Source of the DNA: Pseudomonas migulae NBRC 103157
GTDB taxonomy: Bacteria; Pseudomonadota; Gammaproteobacteria; Pseudomonadales; Pseudomonadaceae
NCBI RefSeq assembly: GCF_002091715.1
Contig: NZ_BDAG01000024.1
Span: 39,982 to 103,981, forward strand
Length of the DNA stretch: 64,000 nucleotides
Direction of reading: 5' to 3'
Below, piece after piece: positions 27,701 to 35,639 of the stretch. The number at the start of each line of letters is the position of its first letter. Position 1 is the stretch's first letter. Position numbers and translations under genes: made by a program. The notes under the pieces are model-generated. The model worked only from the letters and a program-made list of their open reading frames with translations. It ran no database searches and was not told where the DNA came from.

Positions 27701-27991
27701 ATGTACGCGGTCATAAGAACCTACTCGGGTCGTGACGCAAAAAAACTTTTCGATTTTCTCGAAGAGCAAAAGGCCGACGTCGAGGCTGCCCTGCGCAAAG
27801 TGCCTGGCCTCGCCAGCTACACACTGCTGCCTCTCGGTGATGGCGGTATATCGATAACGGTTTGCACGGACAAGGCCGGCACCGATGAGAGCATGAAAGT
27901 CGCACGCGAATGGATTGAGAAAAACGCCTCGCACATCCATGCGTTCCCACCGGTCATCACGGAAGGTCCGGTCATTGTGCAGATCAATTAG
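27701..27991 (+). CDS. Small conserved protein, possible dimeric alpha+beta barrel (ABM-like)
   Basis: 96 residues from ATG 27701, chosen because AAGGAG is six bases upstream; an ATG two codons earlier overlaps that site. The secondary-structure pattern (MYAVIRTYSG strand, KKLFDFLEEQKADVEAAL helix, two strands, a helix SMKVAREWIEKNAS, a final strand VIVQIN) resembles antibiotic-biosynthesis monooxygenase and Dabb domains, small stand-alone ferredoxin-like folds. No catalytic residues can be named. It is monocistronic. The domain call is inference from pattern only. Confidence 0.6.
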   Translation: MYAVIRTYSGRDAKKLFDFLEEQKADVEAALRKVPGLASYTLLPLGDGGISITVCTDKAGTDESMKVAREWIEKNASHIHAFPPVITEGPVIVQIN

Positions 27992-28083
27992 CGCGCCCTG
28001 ATGCCCCCTCACGACATTATCGCTGTCACAACGATTGGAGGTTCACGCCCCCCCCCTTTTCATCGACAGTGTTCATCCCGGTA

Positions 28084-28317
28084 TCAATCCGGAACAAACG
28101 CCCCCAATCGCGCCCGCGCCGTTGGAATGATTTCCTCCAACAGCTCCAGCGGCACATCCTGCATGAACAGGGTGACTTCGAACTTGAGTGTTTGATCATT
28201 TCGAAACACTTCAAACACCATATCCCCTCCTCGCCAGCACTCAATGCCGAGTCCGTCATGCCCTGGCGTTACGCTCGATGCGATCTCAAACCGGTATTCC
28301 ATGCCATCAATCAGCAA
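28084..28317 (-). CDS. Small conserved hypothetical protein
   Basis: Probable start TTG 28317, eight bases after AAGGAG, giving MLIDGMEYRFEIASSV and 77 residues; ATG 28302 is the alternative. Mixed alpha/beta, acidic, with no signal peptide or helix long enough for a membrane. I recognise no domain. The end LLEEIIPTARARLGAF forms a probable helix. It lies four bases downstream of the lipoprotein gene stop in the same direction, so the two are probably co-transcribed. Confidence 0.55.
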   Translation of the reverse strand: MLIDGMEYRFEIASSVTPGHDGLGIECWRGGDMVFEVFRNDQTLKFEVTLFMQDVPLELLEEIIPTARARLGAFVPD

Positions 28318-28345
28318 GCGCTCGTCTCCTTTGCCTGTCAATCAA

Positions 28346-28741
28346 CTATTGGGGAGTCAGTGTGTAGTGATAGTGCACCGCTCCGGTATCCGGATGCACC
28401 AGCCAGTAATCGTCATTGTCCTTCTTCAGTCGATAGCATTCTTTCTTGATTTTGGCGCCCGTGAAACAAATCACGCCGTCCTTGGTTGTCCAGTGTTCTG
28501 TCTCTGGAGGATTGCCCTGCAGCGCAAAAATTTCGGTGCCGTCTGCATTGAAGCTCAATGAATAGGGCAATCCGGTCTTGCCGATATTGTTCAGTTTGTG
28601 GCCGATCAGCGTGCTGCGGATCTGAGCATCATCAAGTGCCGCAGCTGTTGGGGTGACAGGCTTGATGACGCGTTGTGGCGTAGAGGCGCAACCGCCCAGG
28701 GCAATGGCGATGACGACGCAGTACAACGTCTTCCGGTTCAT
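28346..28741 (-). CDS. Small lipoprotein, unknown function
   Basis: 131 residues with a lipoprotein signal (MNRKTLYCVVIAIALGGCAS) whose lipobox LGGC places the lipidated Cys at residue 18. The residue after it is Ala, so outer-membrane sorting is likely. The mature part has a soluble beta-rich region (LSFNADGTEIFALQG, GVICFTGAKIKKECYRL, YWLVHPDTGAVHYHY) with two further cysteines that could pair. I recognise no family. It starts a probable two-gene unit with the small gene at 28084. Confidence 0.75.
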   Translation of the reverse strand: MNRKTLYCVVIAIALGGCASTPQRVIKPVTPTAAALDDAQIRSTLIGHKLNNIGKTGLPYSLSFNADGTEIFALQGNPPETEHWTTKDGVICFTGAKIKKECYRLKKDNDDYWLVHPDTGAVHYHYTLTPQ

Positions 28742-28923
28742 GTTGCACCTCAGGATTATGCGAGATTCGGGTGTAGATGAAGCTTAGGCCGTTACGACGG
28801 GAACGCTTTTCCAGGATAAAAAAAACCTCCGCGCTATGCAGAGTCAGAAAGACGCCCGAAAAATAAAAGGGAACTGGCACTAAGCCACTAATGTCGGAGC
28901 CGCATCACCTGGAGAATTGGCTG

Positions 28924-29151
28924 ATGCGCTCTCGGCATTTTGAAATCACTTACTGTTTGAATGGCTCGCGTCGAAAGTTTGTCCAGCCGGACACTCACAT
29001 GACCGATGAAGATGCGTGGTACTACGCGTGTCTGCACGCAGGCGTGGGCCTTTTGTACGGGGAAGACAACGTCCAGGACAATCACGCGAAGTTGCTCGAC
29101 CATGCTGAAAAATCCGATTTGGCTGATGTCAAATGGGAGGAGTTGCCGTAA
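28924..29151 (+). CDS. Small Pseudomonas protein, DUF6555-like
   Basis: 75 residues from ATG 28924 (GGAG nine bases upstream); ATG 28891 is the alternative and would add eleven residues. FEITYCLNGSRRKFVQ, then DEDAWYYACLHAGVG and LADVKWEELP match my memory of the small Pseudomonas DUF6555 family (two strands, a Trp-containing helix, a terminal strand). Function unknown. It stands alone, divergent from the lipoprotein gene. Confidence 0.6.
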   Translation: MRSRHFEITYCLNGSRRKFVQPDTHMTDEDAWYYACLHAGVGLLYGEDNVQDNHAKLLDHAEKSDLADVKWEELP

Positions 29152-29252
29152 ACCGCGATTGAGTGCCCTTCCCTGCACGGGCAAAGATTTAAACCTCCCG
29201 CTACGCTCAACACAACGCATCTTCCTCTCCATGAAAAGAGGTCGACCTTCCT

Positions 29253-29876
29253 ATGCCGTTATATCCGAGATTATCCGCCCGGGTCCTAGGCGGACTCCTT
29301 CTTGCTGCATCGCTTGCAAGCAACGCTCTGGCCGATGGCAAAACCTGCGAGTGCGAGTTCAGCAGCCGGGACTATCAAGCCTACGGCACGAGTGGCGCCT
29401 GTGGCGTATTCATGTACGCAAAGGCCAGTATCTGCGAGATCTCCTTCGCCGGTATCGGCGCCAATCCAGATGTGCTGACCAATCCGAGGCTGGGCACCAA
29501 TACTCTGCAGGCACAGTTAGACGTCGCACCGGATATTTTCAGTCGTTATCTCGAGTTCATAAAAACAGGCAATGTCACGCCTCTGAGCGAGCAAAAATTC
29601 ATAGCGCGCAGTTTGCCCGTCATGGCCCGCGCGAGCCTGTTTCGCGCAGCCCCGCAAATAGCAGAAGCGCCAATCAAGCAGCTGGATGCCGTGATTCAGG
29701 ACGTGGCACACAAATACAGCGGCGAACTGGAAGCGATTTTCCTCGGCAAAAAAGAGCCGCATACCCTCAAGTGGGATGCCGAGAACGAGGTTGAACTGGG
29801 TCGCGGTTATGTCCAGATCAATTACAGAAAAGATATTCAACTGCGCGTTCTTTACTTCTCGCCAGCACAGAGGTGA
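29253..29876 (+). CDS. Exported protein, unknown function
   Basis: 207 residues. Signal peptide about 1-27 (VLGGLLLAASLASNALA), then a Cys-rich mature N-terminus (TCECEF, GACGVFMY, ASICEISF; five cysteines) that suggests disulfides in the periplasm. The remainder is helical (about 90-160) with a beta-rich end (VELGRGYVQINYRKDIQLRV). I recognise no family. The next gene starts inside its stop codon, so the two products probably act together. Confidence 0.7.
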   Translation: MPLYPRLSARVLGGLLLAASLASNALADGKTCECEFSSRDYQAYGTSGACGVFMYAKASICEISFAGIGANPDVLTNPRLGTNTLQAQLDVAPDIFSRYLEFIKTGNVTPLSEQKFIARSLPVMARASLFRAAPQIAEAPIKQLDAVIQDVAHKYSGELEAIFLGKKEPHTLKWDAENEVELGRGYVQINYRKDIQLRVLYFSPAQR

Positions 29877-30364
29877 AGGTCATGAACTTCACATGCCTCG
29901 AAGAGTTATCGGACCTTGACCGGACGGGTTTGATGGTGGCGATGATCGGCGCCGCGATCTTGCTGCTTGTGGGCCTTGGTTTGTCCTTTCGCCTGAAACT
30001 CTGGCAAGCGCTCACGGAAATCATCTATGACAAAGTCCACTTGAAGTTGCCGCCTCCCCTGCTTTGCCTGCTGACTTGCTTCGCTGTATTGGGCGGCATC
30101 TATTGGTGGCTGAATAACCACTATCCGGCCGACAGTATTATTTTCAAGGACAAGCCCTGGACGCTTGGGGAGATCAAACAGCGACTGGAGACAGTGTCAG
30201 GGGTCGATGTTCAATTGAAAGGGGACGTGGCGAGTTTTGCCATTGATAGAAGGATCAGCGGGGCTTGTGCGGCTGATGTGCTGAAAGCGATATGTGACCA
30301 TTACCGGGATCAACTGATTTGTCGCAATGAGCCCGGGCGAACCATTATCGAACGTAAACCCTGA
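29873..30364 (+). CDS. Membrane protein with possible STN-like C-terminal domain
   Basis: 163 residues if started at GTG 29873 (160 from ATG 29882). Helix 1 about 20-38, helix 2 about 64-80, then a soluble domain (about 95-160): TLGEIKQRLETVSGVDVQL, a strand FAID, and a helix ADVLKAICDHYRDQ followed by a strand. This beta-alpha-beta pattern, with 'Leu-x-x-hydrophobic ... Gly-hydrophobic ... Ala-hydrophobic-hydrophobic', resembles the STN/secretin N-domain, but that is inference. It overlaps the exported-protein gene by four bases. No family recognised. Confidence 0.6.
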   Translation: MKVMNFTCLEELSDLDRTGLMVAMIGAAILLLVGLGLSFRLKLWQALTEIIYDKVHLKLPPPLLCLLTCFAVLGGIYWWLNNHYPADSIIFKDKPWTLGEIKQRLETVSGVDVQLKGDVASFAIDRRISGACAADVLKAICDHYRDQLICRNEPGRTIIERKP

Positions 30365-30386
30365 GAGTCGCTGCGTACAAAACAAA

Positions 30387-30476
30387 TGTGGGAGCGGGCT
30401 TGCTCGCGAAGAGGTCGTGTCAGTCGACATTAATGTTGAATGACACACCGCTTTCGCGAGCAAGCCCGCTCCCACA
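30387..30476. repeat. REPIN (two inverted REP elements)
   Basis: TGTGGGAGCGGGCTTGCTCG at the left edge pairs with its complement at the right edge, about 24 bases per arm, around a short spacer. This is the Pseudomonas REPIN layout, in the 3' space between convergent genes. Confidence 0.9.
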
Positions 30477-30502
30477 GGGATTGCATCAAGCCGGCTGTTG
30501 TA

Positions 30503-30700
30503 TTAACAGCACTTCGGCCCGGCCTTGCTGCCATAACGAGCTTCCTGGCGTTCCCGGAAGAACACCTCGTAACTCATCACCGGTTTGTCCGGGTGTTTGG
30601 TCTGCATGTGCTCGACGTAAGTGTCGTAGTCGGGCATGCCGACCATCAGGCGCGCGGCCTGACCGAGGTATTTACCGAGGCGACTCAGGTCATTGAACAT
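30503..30700 (-). CDS. YbdD/YjiX-family small protein, CstA partner
   Basis: 65 residues from ATG 30700 (GAGGAG six bases upstream); a TTG at 30718 is rejected. Family features: RLMVGMPDYDTYVEHM, then HPDKPVMSYEVFFRERQEAR and a CC end. YbdD/YjiX proteins are encoded after CstA-type transporters, and this gene starts fourteen bases after the cstA stop, so it is co-transcribed. The role is presumed support of peptide or pyruvate uptake. A second copy without a transporter is at 43785. Confidence 0.92.
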   Translation of the reverse strand: MFNDLSRLGKYLGQAARLMVGMPDYDTYVEHMQTKHPDKPVMSYEVFFRERQEARYGSKAGPKCC

Positions 30701-30714
30701 GCTGCACTCCTCGA

Positions 30715-32772
30715 TCAAGCATCCGGCAAGGCCTGGAATGGCGCTTCTTTATCCGTGCGTTCCTTGGTTCCCCAGGCGGCGATACCGACCTTGAGCGCGA
30801 AGAACAGGATGCTGAAGACCACCAGCAGGAACAGCGCCGTCAGCGTCGCGTTAGTGTAGGCGTTGTAGATTACGTGCTGCATCTGCTCGATGCTCTTGGC
30901 CGGTGCGAGTACCTGACCGTTGGCCAAGGCATCGCTGTACTTCTTGGCCAGCGCGAGGAAACCGATGGCCGGGTTGGCGTCGAACAGCTTGATGAAGCCG
31001 GCGGTGGTGGTGCAAATCAGCAACCAGACCGCAGGCAGCATGGTCACCCAGACGTAGCGTTGACGCTTCATTTTGATCAGCACAACCGTCGCCAACATCA
31101 GCGCGATACCGGCCAGCATCTGGTTGGAGATGCCGAACAGCGGCCACAAGGTGTTGATGCCACCCAGCGGATCGATCACGCCTTGGTAGAGCAAGTAACC
31201 CCACATCGCCACACAACCGGCGGTGGCGATCAGGTTGGCGGTCCAGGATTCGGTGCGTTTCAGCGCCGGCACGAAGGAGCCGAGCAAATCCTGGAGCATG
31301 AAGCGTCCGGCACGGGTGCCGGCGTCTACCGCGGTCAGGATGAACAGCGCCTCGAACAGGATCGCGAAGTGGTACCAGAACGCCATGGTGTTTTCACCCG
31401 GCAGGACGTGGTGCAGGATCTGCGCGATACCGACCGCCAGGGTCGGCGCACCGCCGGCACGGGCCAGGATGGTGGTTTCACCGATGTCCCTGGCCACCGC
31501 TTCCAGCGCTTCCGGAGTAATCAGGAAACCCCAACTGCTGACGGTTTGAGCAACCGAAACCGCGTCAGCGCCGACAATGGCGGCTGGACTGTTCATGGCG
31601 AAATACACACCTGGCTCAATCACCGACGCGGCAACCATCGCCATGATGGCGACAAAGGATTCCATCAGCATGCCGCCGTAACCGATGTAGCGGGCATGGC
31701 CTTCACTCGCCAGCAACTTCGGCGTGGTGCCGGAAGCAATCAGCGCATGGAAACCGGAAACCGCGCCACAGGCGATGGTAATGAACAGGAACGGGAACAG
31801 ACCGCCCTTCCACACCGGGCCGGTGCCGTCGATGAATTGGGTCAATGCCGGCATTTTCAGATCAGGCATGGTGATCAGGATGCCGATCGCCAACGCAATG
31901 ATGGTGCCGATTTTCAGGAACGTGGAGAGGTAGTCACGCGGTGCCAGGATCAGCCATACCGGCAGTACCGCAGCCACGAAACCGTAGCCGATCAACATCC
32001 AGGTGATCTGGATGCCCGTGAAGGTGAAGGCCTTGGCCCAGACCGGATCGGCGGCAATCTGCCCGCCCAGCCAGATCGAACCGAGCAGCAGCAATACACC
32101 GATCACGGAGATTTCGCCGATGCGGCCCGGACGGATGTAGCGCATGTAGATGCCCATGAACATCGCGATCGGGATGGTCGCCATCACCGTGAAAATGCCC
32201 CATGGGCTTTCGGCCAGGGCTTTGACCACGATCAGCGCCAGCACCGCGAGGATGATGATCATGATCAGGAAGCAGCCAAACAGCGCGATGGTACCGGGGA
32301 TGCGGCCCATTTCTTCACGGACCATGTCACCGAGTGAACGGCCGTTGCGGCGGGTGGACATGAACAGGACCATGAAGTCCTGAACCGCACCGGCCAGCAC
32401 CACGCCGGCAATCAGCCACAGCGTGCCGGGCAAGTAGCCCATCTGCGCCGCCAGGACCGGACCGACCAGCGGGCCCGCGCCAGCGATGGCCGCGAAGTGG
32501 TGACCGAACAGCACGTGTTTGTTGGTGGGGACGTAGTCCAGACCATCGTTATTGAGTACAGCGGGCGTGGCTCGATTGGGGTCGAGTTGCATCACCTTGT
32601 TGGCGATGAACAGGCTGTAGTAGCGATAAGCGACGAGGTAGATAGCGACGGCTGCGACTACTATCCAGAGGGCGTTGATCGCTTCGCCGCGGCGCAGGGC
32701 CACGACACTCAGCGCAAACGCTCCCAGAACAGCCACGGCAAACCAGGCAAGGTGTTTAGCCAGACGGGGCAT
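30715..32772 (-). CDS. cstA: Carbon starvation protein CstA (peptide/pyruvate transporter)
   Basis: 685 residues with about 16-18 membrane helices, as in CstA/BtsT. Family segments HVLFGHHFAAIAGAGPLVGP near 85-105 and QDFMVLFMSTRRNGRSLG near 130 are intact. Related proteins import pyruvate by proton symport or peptides under carbon starvation. It is followed directly by ybdD and divergent from a Cache histidine kinase/LuxR response regulator pair, which is the likely control system. The upstream region carries the palindrome at 32892-32925 and a REPIN. Confidence 0.92.
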   Translation of the reverse strand: MPRLAKHLAWFAVAVLGAFALSVVALRRGEAINALWIVVAAVAIYLVAYRYYSLFIANKVMQLDPNRATPAVLNNDGLDYVPTNKHVLFGHHFAAIAGAGPLVGPVLAAQMGYLPGTLWLIAGVVLAGAVQDFMVLFMSTRRNGRSLGDMVREEMGRIPGTIALFGCFLIMIIILAVLALIVVKALAESPWGIFTVMATIPIAMFMGIYMRYIRPGRIGEISVIGVLLLLGSIWLGGQIAADPVWAKAFTFTGIQITWMLIGYGFVAAVLPVWLILAPRDYLSTFLKIGTIIALAIGILITMPDLKMPALTQFIDGTGPVWKGGLFPFLFITIACGAVSGFHALIASGTTPKLLASEGHARYIGYGGMLMESFVAIMAMVAASVIEPGVYFAMNSPAAIVGADAVSVAQTVSSWGFLITPEALEAVARDIGETTILARAGGAPTLAVGIAQILHHVLPGENTMAFWYHFAILFEALFILTAVDAGTRAGRFMLQDLLGSFVPALKRTESWTANLIATAGCVAMWGYLLYQGVIDPLGGINTLWPLFGISNQMLAGIALMLATVVLIKMKRQRYVWVTMLPAVWLLICTTTAGFIKLFDANPAIGFLALAKKYSDALANGQVLAPAKSIEQMQHVIYNAYTNATLTALFLLVVFSILFFALKVGIAAWGTKERTDKEAPFQALPDA

Positions 32773-32891
32773 AGCGTGTCTCCTGCCGACAGCCAGTGAC
32801 TGCGGCGGTAATTTTTATAATTGTGTCCGCTGTGCGGAGCTGGCCCAATATCCGCGCATGCCGTCCACAAATAAATCCGCGTTACTACGTA

Positions 32892-32925
32892 CGCGACCTC
32901 TACGTAGTTCTACGTAGAGGCGCGT
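32892..32925. promoter_or_regulatory. Palindromic candidate operator in the cstA / two-component intergenic region
   Basis: CCTCTACGTA-GTTC-TACGTAGAGG is a perfect 10-bp inverted repeat, extended on both sides by CGCG with one unpaired A. It lies 120 bases upstream of cstA and 217 bases before the kinase gene, and a further TACGTA-like half-site (CTACGTACG) is just to its left. A site for the adjacent LuxR-type regulator is the simplest reading; a structured leader is the alternative. Confidence 0.45.
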
Positions 32926-32929
32926 AATC

Positions 32930-33026
32930 TGTAGGAGCCGGCTTGCTGGCGATCCAGGCGATCCAGGCGATCCAGGCGATGCGGTGTATCAGTTACGCCG
33001 CCATCGCCAGCAAGCCGGCTCCTACA
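32930..33026. repeat. REPIN with internal 9-bp tandem repeat
   Basis: GTAGGAGCCGGCTTGCTGGC and its complement form the arms. The spacer contains GCGATCCAG three times in a row (32949-32975), an expansion not seen in the other REPINs of this window. Confidence 0.88.
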
Positions 33027-33141
33027 ATTCGGTGTCGCCCGGATAACCACAGGTCATTCCGTCCAGCAGCGCTACTGGACGCGCGTATCTTTGGCATATG
33101 ATGCCGGCCTTCGCCTTCCCCCGGTCCGGACAGGAGCCCAG

Positions 33142-34503
33142 ATGCAGCTCAAACACAAAATCGTCGCGCTCGGGATTCTGCCGCTGGTGCTGGCGATCGC
33201 TGTCATCTGTGCACTGGTGATTTCCCTGAACCGCCAGCTGGGTGATCAACAGGCGCAGCTGATCGAAGACAGCATCCTGGCCAGCAAGCGCGCCGAACTG
33301 AAAAACTACGTGGAAATGGCCCAGAGCCTGATCGCGCCGCTATACGACAATGGCCAAGGTGACGCGCGCGCCCAGCAGCAAGTGCTGGAAGAACTGCGCA
33401 AACTCAGCTTTGGCATCAATGGCTACTTCTTCGTGTACGACCGCGAGGGCCGCAGCCTGATGCACGCGCGGCAATCGGAGCTGGTGGGCCAGTATTTGTG
33501 GGACATGAAAGACCCGCACGGCCTGCCGGTGATCCAGGCCTTGCTCCAGAGTGCGCAATCGGGCGAAGGTTTTCAGCGCTACGCCTGGAACAAACCCTCC
33601 TCCGGCCAGGTGACCGACAAACTCGCCTACGTGGTGATGCTGGATCGCTGGGGCTGGATGCTCGGCACCGGCATTTACCTTGAAGACGTTGAACGCGCCA
33701 CTCAGCAGGCCCGTGACGAAGTGGCGATGGGCATCCGCAAAACCATGCTGGCGATTGCCGCCGTCGCCCTTGTGGCCGTGCTGTTCGTGTTTGCCAGCGG
33801 CATGACGCTGAATGTCAGCGAACACCGTCTGGCCGACAAGAAACTCCAACGCCTGACCCAACGCATCGTCAGTCTGCAGGAGGAAGAGCGCTCGCGGGTT
33901 TCCCGAGAGCTGCACGACGGGATCAGTCAGGTACTGGTCTCGATCAAGTTCCAGTTCGAACTGGCCAGCCATGTCCTGGAGAACGGACAGGACAAAGGCT
34001 TGAGCATTTTGAGAGAGGCCACCGAGCGGCTGGGGGAAGCGATTGGCGAAGTTCGCAGCCTCTCCCACGACCTGCGCTCATCCTTGCTCGACACCCTGGG
34101 GCTGTCGGCGGCGATCGGCCAACTTGCCGAGGAATTCGAGCAGCGCAGCGGCCTCACGGTGACTTACAACGACAACGAATTCGACTGCCATCTGGTCGAA
34201 GGCGCGGCGGTCTCGCTGTTCCGCATCGTGCAGGAAGGCCTGACCAATATTGAACGCCATGCCCAGGCGAAAAACGTTTCCATTACCCTGCACGGGTCTG
34301 AAGAATCCATACGGCTGACGGTGGTCGATGACGGTGTCGGCTTCAACGTCGCCCAGGTCGAACGTCGTCACGCCGGCATTGGCCTGCGCAATATCCGTGA
34401 GCGTGTCGAGCATTTCGGGGGTCGATTCGACCTGATTTCGATGCCGGGAAGAAGTGAGCTGGACGTGCTGCTGCCGATGAAAATGCCCGGCGCAAAACGC
34501 TGA
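33142..34503 (+). CDS. Cache-domain sensor histidine kinase (NarL-type)
   Basis: 453 residues from ATG 33142 (CAGGAG five bases upstream; the ATG at 33091 lies in the leader). Helix 1 about 7-28, a periplasmic single Cache domain (about 35-190) with GYFFVYDREG and GWMLGTGIYLEDVE, helix 2 about 202-220, then a HisKA_3 dimerisation domain with the phosphoacceptor H258 in SRELHDGISQ, and a C-terminal HATPase with VDDGVGFN and GIGLRNIRER. Cache domains of this kind bind small carboxylates. It lies divergently from cstA and 17 bases before its response regulator, so it probably senses an extracellular organic acid such as pyruvate and controls cstA. Confidence 0.92.
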   Translation: MQLKHKIVALGILPLVLAIAVICALVISLNRQLGDQQAQLIEDSILASKRAELKNYVEMAQSLIAPLYDNGQGDARAQQQVLEELRKLSFGINGYFFVYDREGRSLMHARQSELVGQYLWDMKDPHGLPVIQALLQSAQSGEGFQRYAWNKPSSGQVTDKLAYVVMLDRWGWMLGTGIYLEDVERATQQARDEVAMGIRKTMLAIAAVALVAVLFVFASGMTLNVSEHRLADKKLQRLTQRIVSLQEEERSRVSRELHDGISQVLVSIKFQFELASHVLENGQDKGLSILREATERLGEAIGEVRSLSHDLRSSLLDTLGLSAAIGQLAEEFEQRSGLTVTYNDNEFDCHLVEGAAVSLFRIVQEGLTNIERHAQAKNVSITLHGSEESIRLTVVDDGVGFNVAQVERRHAGIGLRNIRERVEHFGGRFDLISMPGRSELDVLLPMKMPGAKR

Positions 34504-34520
34504 CCTGACAATAAGAGTGA

Positions 34521-35162
34521 ATGCCCGTGATAAACCTGCCCTCCCCGATCCGCGTCGCCCTGGTCGACGATCACTCTTTGGTCCGAGACGGGATCAAGGC
34601 GCTGCTGTCCGTCATGGCCCCGCTGGAAGTGGTCGGCGAAGCGGAAAATGGTGCGGACGCCATCGAGATGGTCGGTCGCTGCAAGCCAGACCTGTTACTG
34701 GTAGATATCAGCCTCAAGGACATGAACGGCCTGGAGCTGACCCGGTTGCTGCGCAGCCAGTACCCGTCGCTCAAAGTGCTGGTGCTCAGCATGTACGACA
34801 ATTACGAATACGTGAGTGAGTCCGTGCGCTCGGGTGCCAGCGGGTATGTGCTGAAGAACGCGCCGTCACGGGAAATCATTGCAGCCATCGAAGCCATTGC
34901 CAGCGGCGGAACGTTCTACAGCGCCGAAATTGCCCAGCGGCTGATCGCCGATAAAAGTACCGACAACGAGCTGACACCCCGTGAAAGCCAGGTGTTGTAC
35001 AAAATGGCCCAAGGGATGAACAACAAGGAAATGGCCCGCGACCTGGACATCAGCGTGCGCACCGTAGAAACCCATCGACTGAGCATCCGCCGCAAACTCA
35101 ACATCGACAAACCGGCAGCGCTGGTCAAATACGCGATCGATCACGGGATCATTTCCCCATAA
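34521..35162 (+). CDS. LuxR/NarL-family response regulator
   Basis: 213 residues. Receiver domain with acidic pair D16/D17, phosphoacceptor D62 in LLVDISLKDMNG, and K112 in YVLKNAP; LuxR-type HTH about 148-208 (LTPRESQVLYKMAQGMNNKE, then DLDISVRTVETH). It is the partner of the Cache kinase. Start ATG 34521; GTG 34527 has better spacing from AAGAG and is a possible start. The palindrome at 32892-32925 is a candidate target. I cannot say whether it matches a named Pseudomonas system. Confidence 0.9.
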   Translation: MPVINLPSPIRVALVDDHSLVRDGIKALLSVMAPLEVVGEAENGADAIEMVGRCKPDLLLVDISLKDMNGLELTRLLRSQYPSLKVLVLSMYDNYEYVSESVRSGASGYVLKNAPSREIIAAIEAIASGGTFYSAEIAQRLIADKSTDNELTPRESQVLYKMAQGMNNKEMARDLDISVRTVETHRLSIRRKLNIDKPAALVKYAIDHGIISP

Positions 35163-35184
35163 ACCGTCTGAACGCCTGCTCCCT

Positions 35185-35275
35185 TGTAGGAGCCGGCTTG
35201 CTGGCGATAGCGGTGGGTCAGCCAACCTGTTTTTTGACTGATCCGACGCTATCGCCAGCAAGCCGGCTCCTACAA
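35185..35275. repeat. REPIN
   Basis: TGTAGGAGCCGGCTTGCTGG with GCGATAGCG, and the complementary arm ending in GGCTCCTACA, about 30 bases per arm, separated by about 30 bases. It follows the response-regulator gene and may stabilise its mRNA 3' end. Confidence 0.9.
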
Positions 35276-35330
35276 GGTTTATGTCGTCCCGGACTCCTCA
35301 TACATCCCGACCTGCCCACCGGAGAACCCC

Positions 35331-35639
35331 GTGCCACCGCTGATCGCCCGCGAGATTTACCAGGTATTGCGCGATGCCTCGCTGGAGGTTCGTCCGCTGC
35401 GACTAGTGGGCGAACAATCCGAGTCCGGCGTGGTGCACGTCGACATCGAGGGCTGGCGCCTGACCCTTGATCTCGATGGCACCCACCTTCGCCACTGCCA
35501 GCATTGCCAGTGCCCGGATGGCCGCGAGGGGACCTTCGACAGCTGGCAACGTTATGGCACCGACCCGGTGAGTTTGCTCAGCACCTGGGAACTGGCGCAA
35601 ATAGAACGTTTGCTGACCGAACTCAAAACCGCGGCTTGA
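35331..35639 (+). CDS. Small conserved protein, DUF7693-like
   Basis: 102 residues. N-terminal helix (LIAREIYQVLRDASLEV), a beta region (GVVHVDIEGWRLTLDLDG) and a CxxCxC cluster (HCQHCQCPDG) that could bind metal, ending with a helix. I associate it with a Pseudomonas-specific DUF (7693), from memory. Its last 17 bases overlap the 3' end of the convergent glucarate dehydratase gene, so the two stop codons are interleaved. Confidence 0.6.
   Translation: MPPLIAREIYQVLRDASLEVRPLRLVGEQSESGVVHVDIEGWRLTLDLDGTHLRHCQHCQCPDGREGTFDSWQRYGTDPVSLLSTWELAQIERLLTELKTAA

Noticed and set aside
30874..32337. 487-codon + strand open frame opposite cstA
   Set aside because: Antisense of cstA; polar and repetitive composition without any domain.
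32930..33026. Possible CRISPR-like repeat array (GCGATCCAG x3) and REP elements elsewhere
   Set aside because: Repeats are contiguous without spacers, the remaining elements are REPINs, and no cas gene is present.
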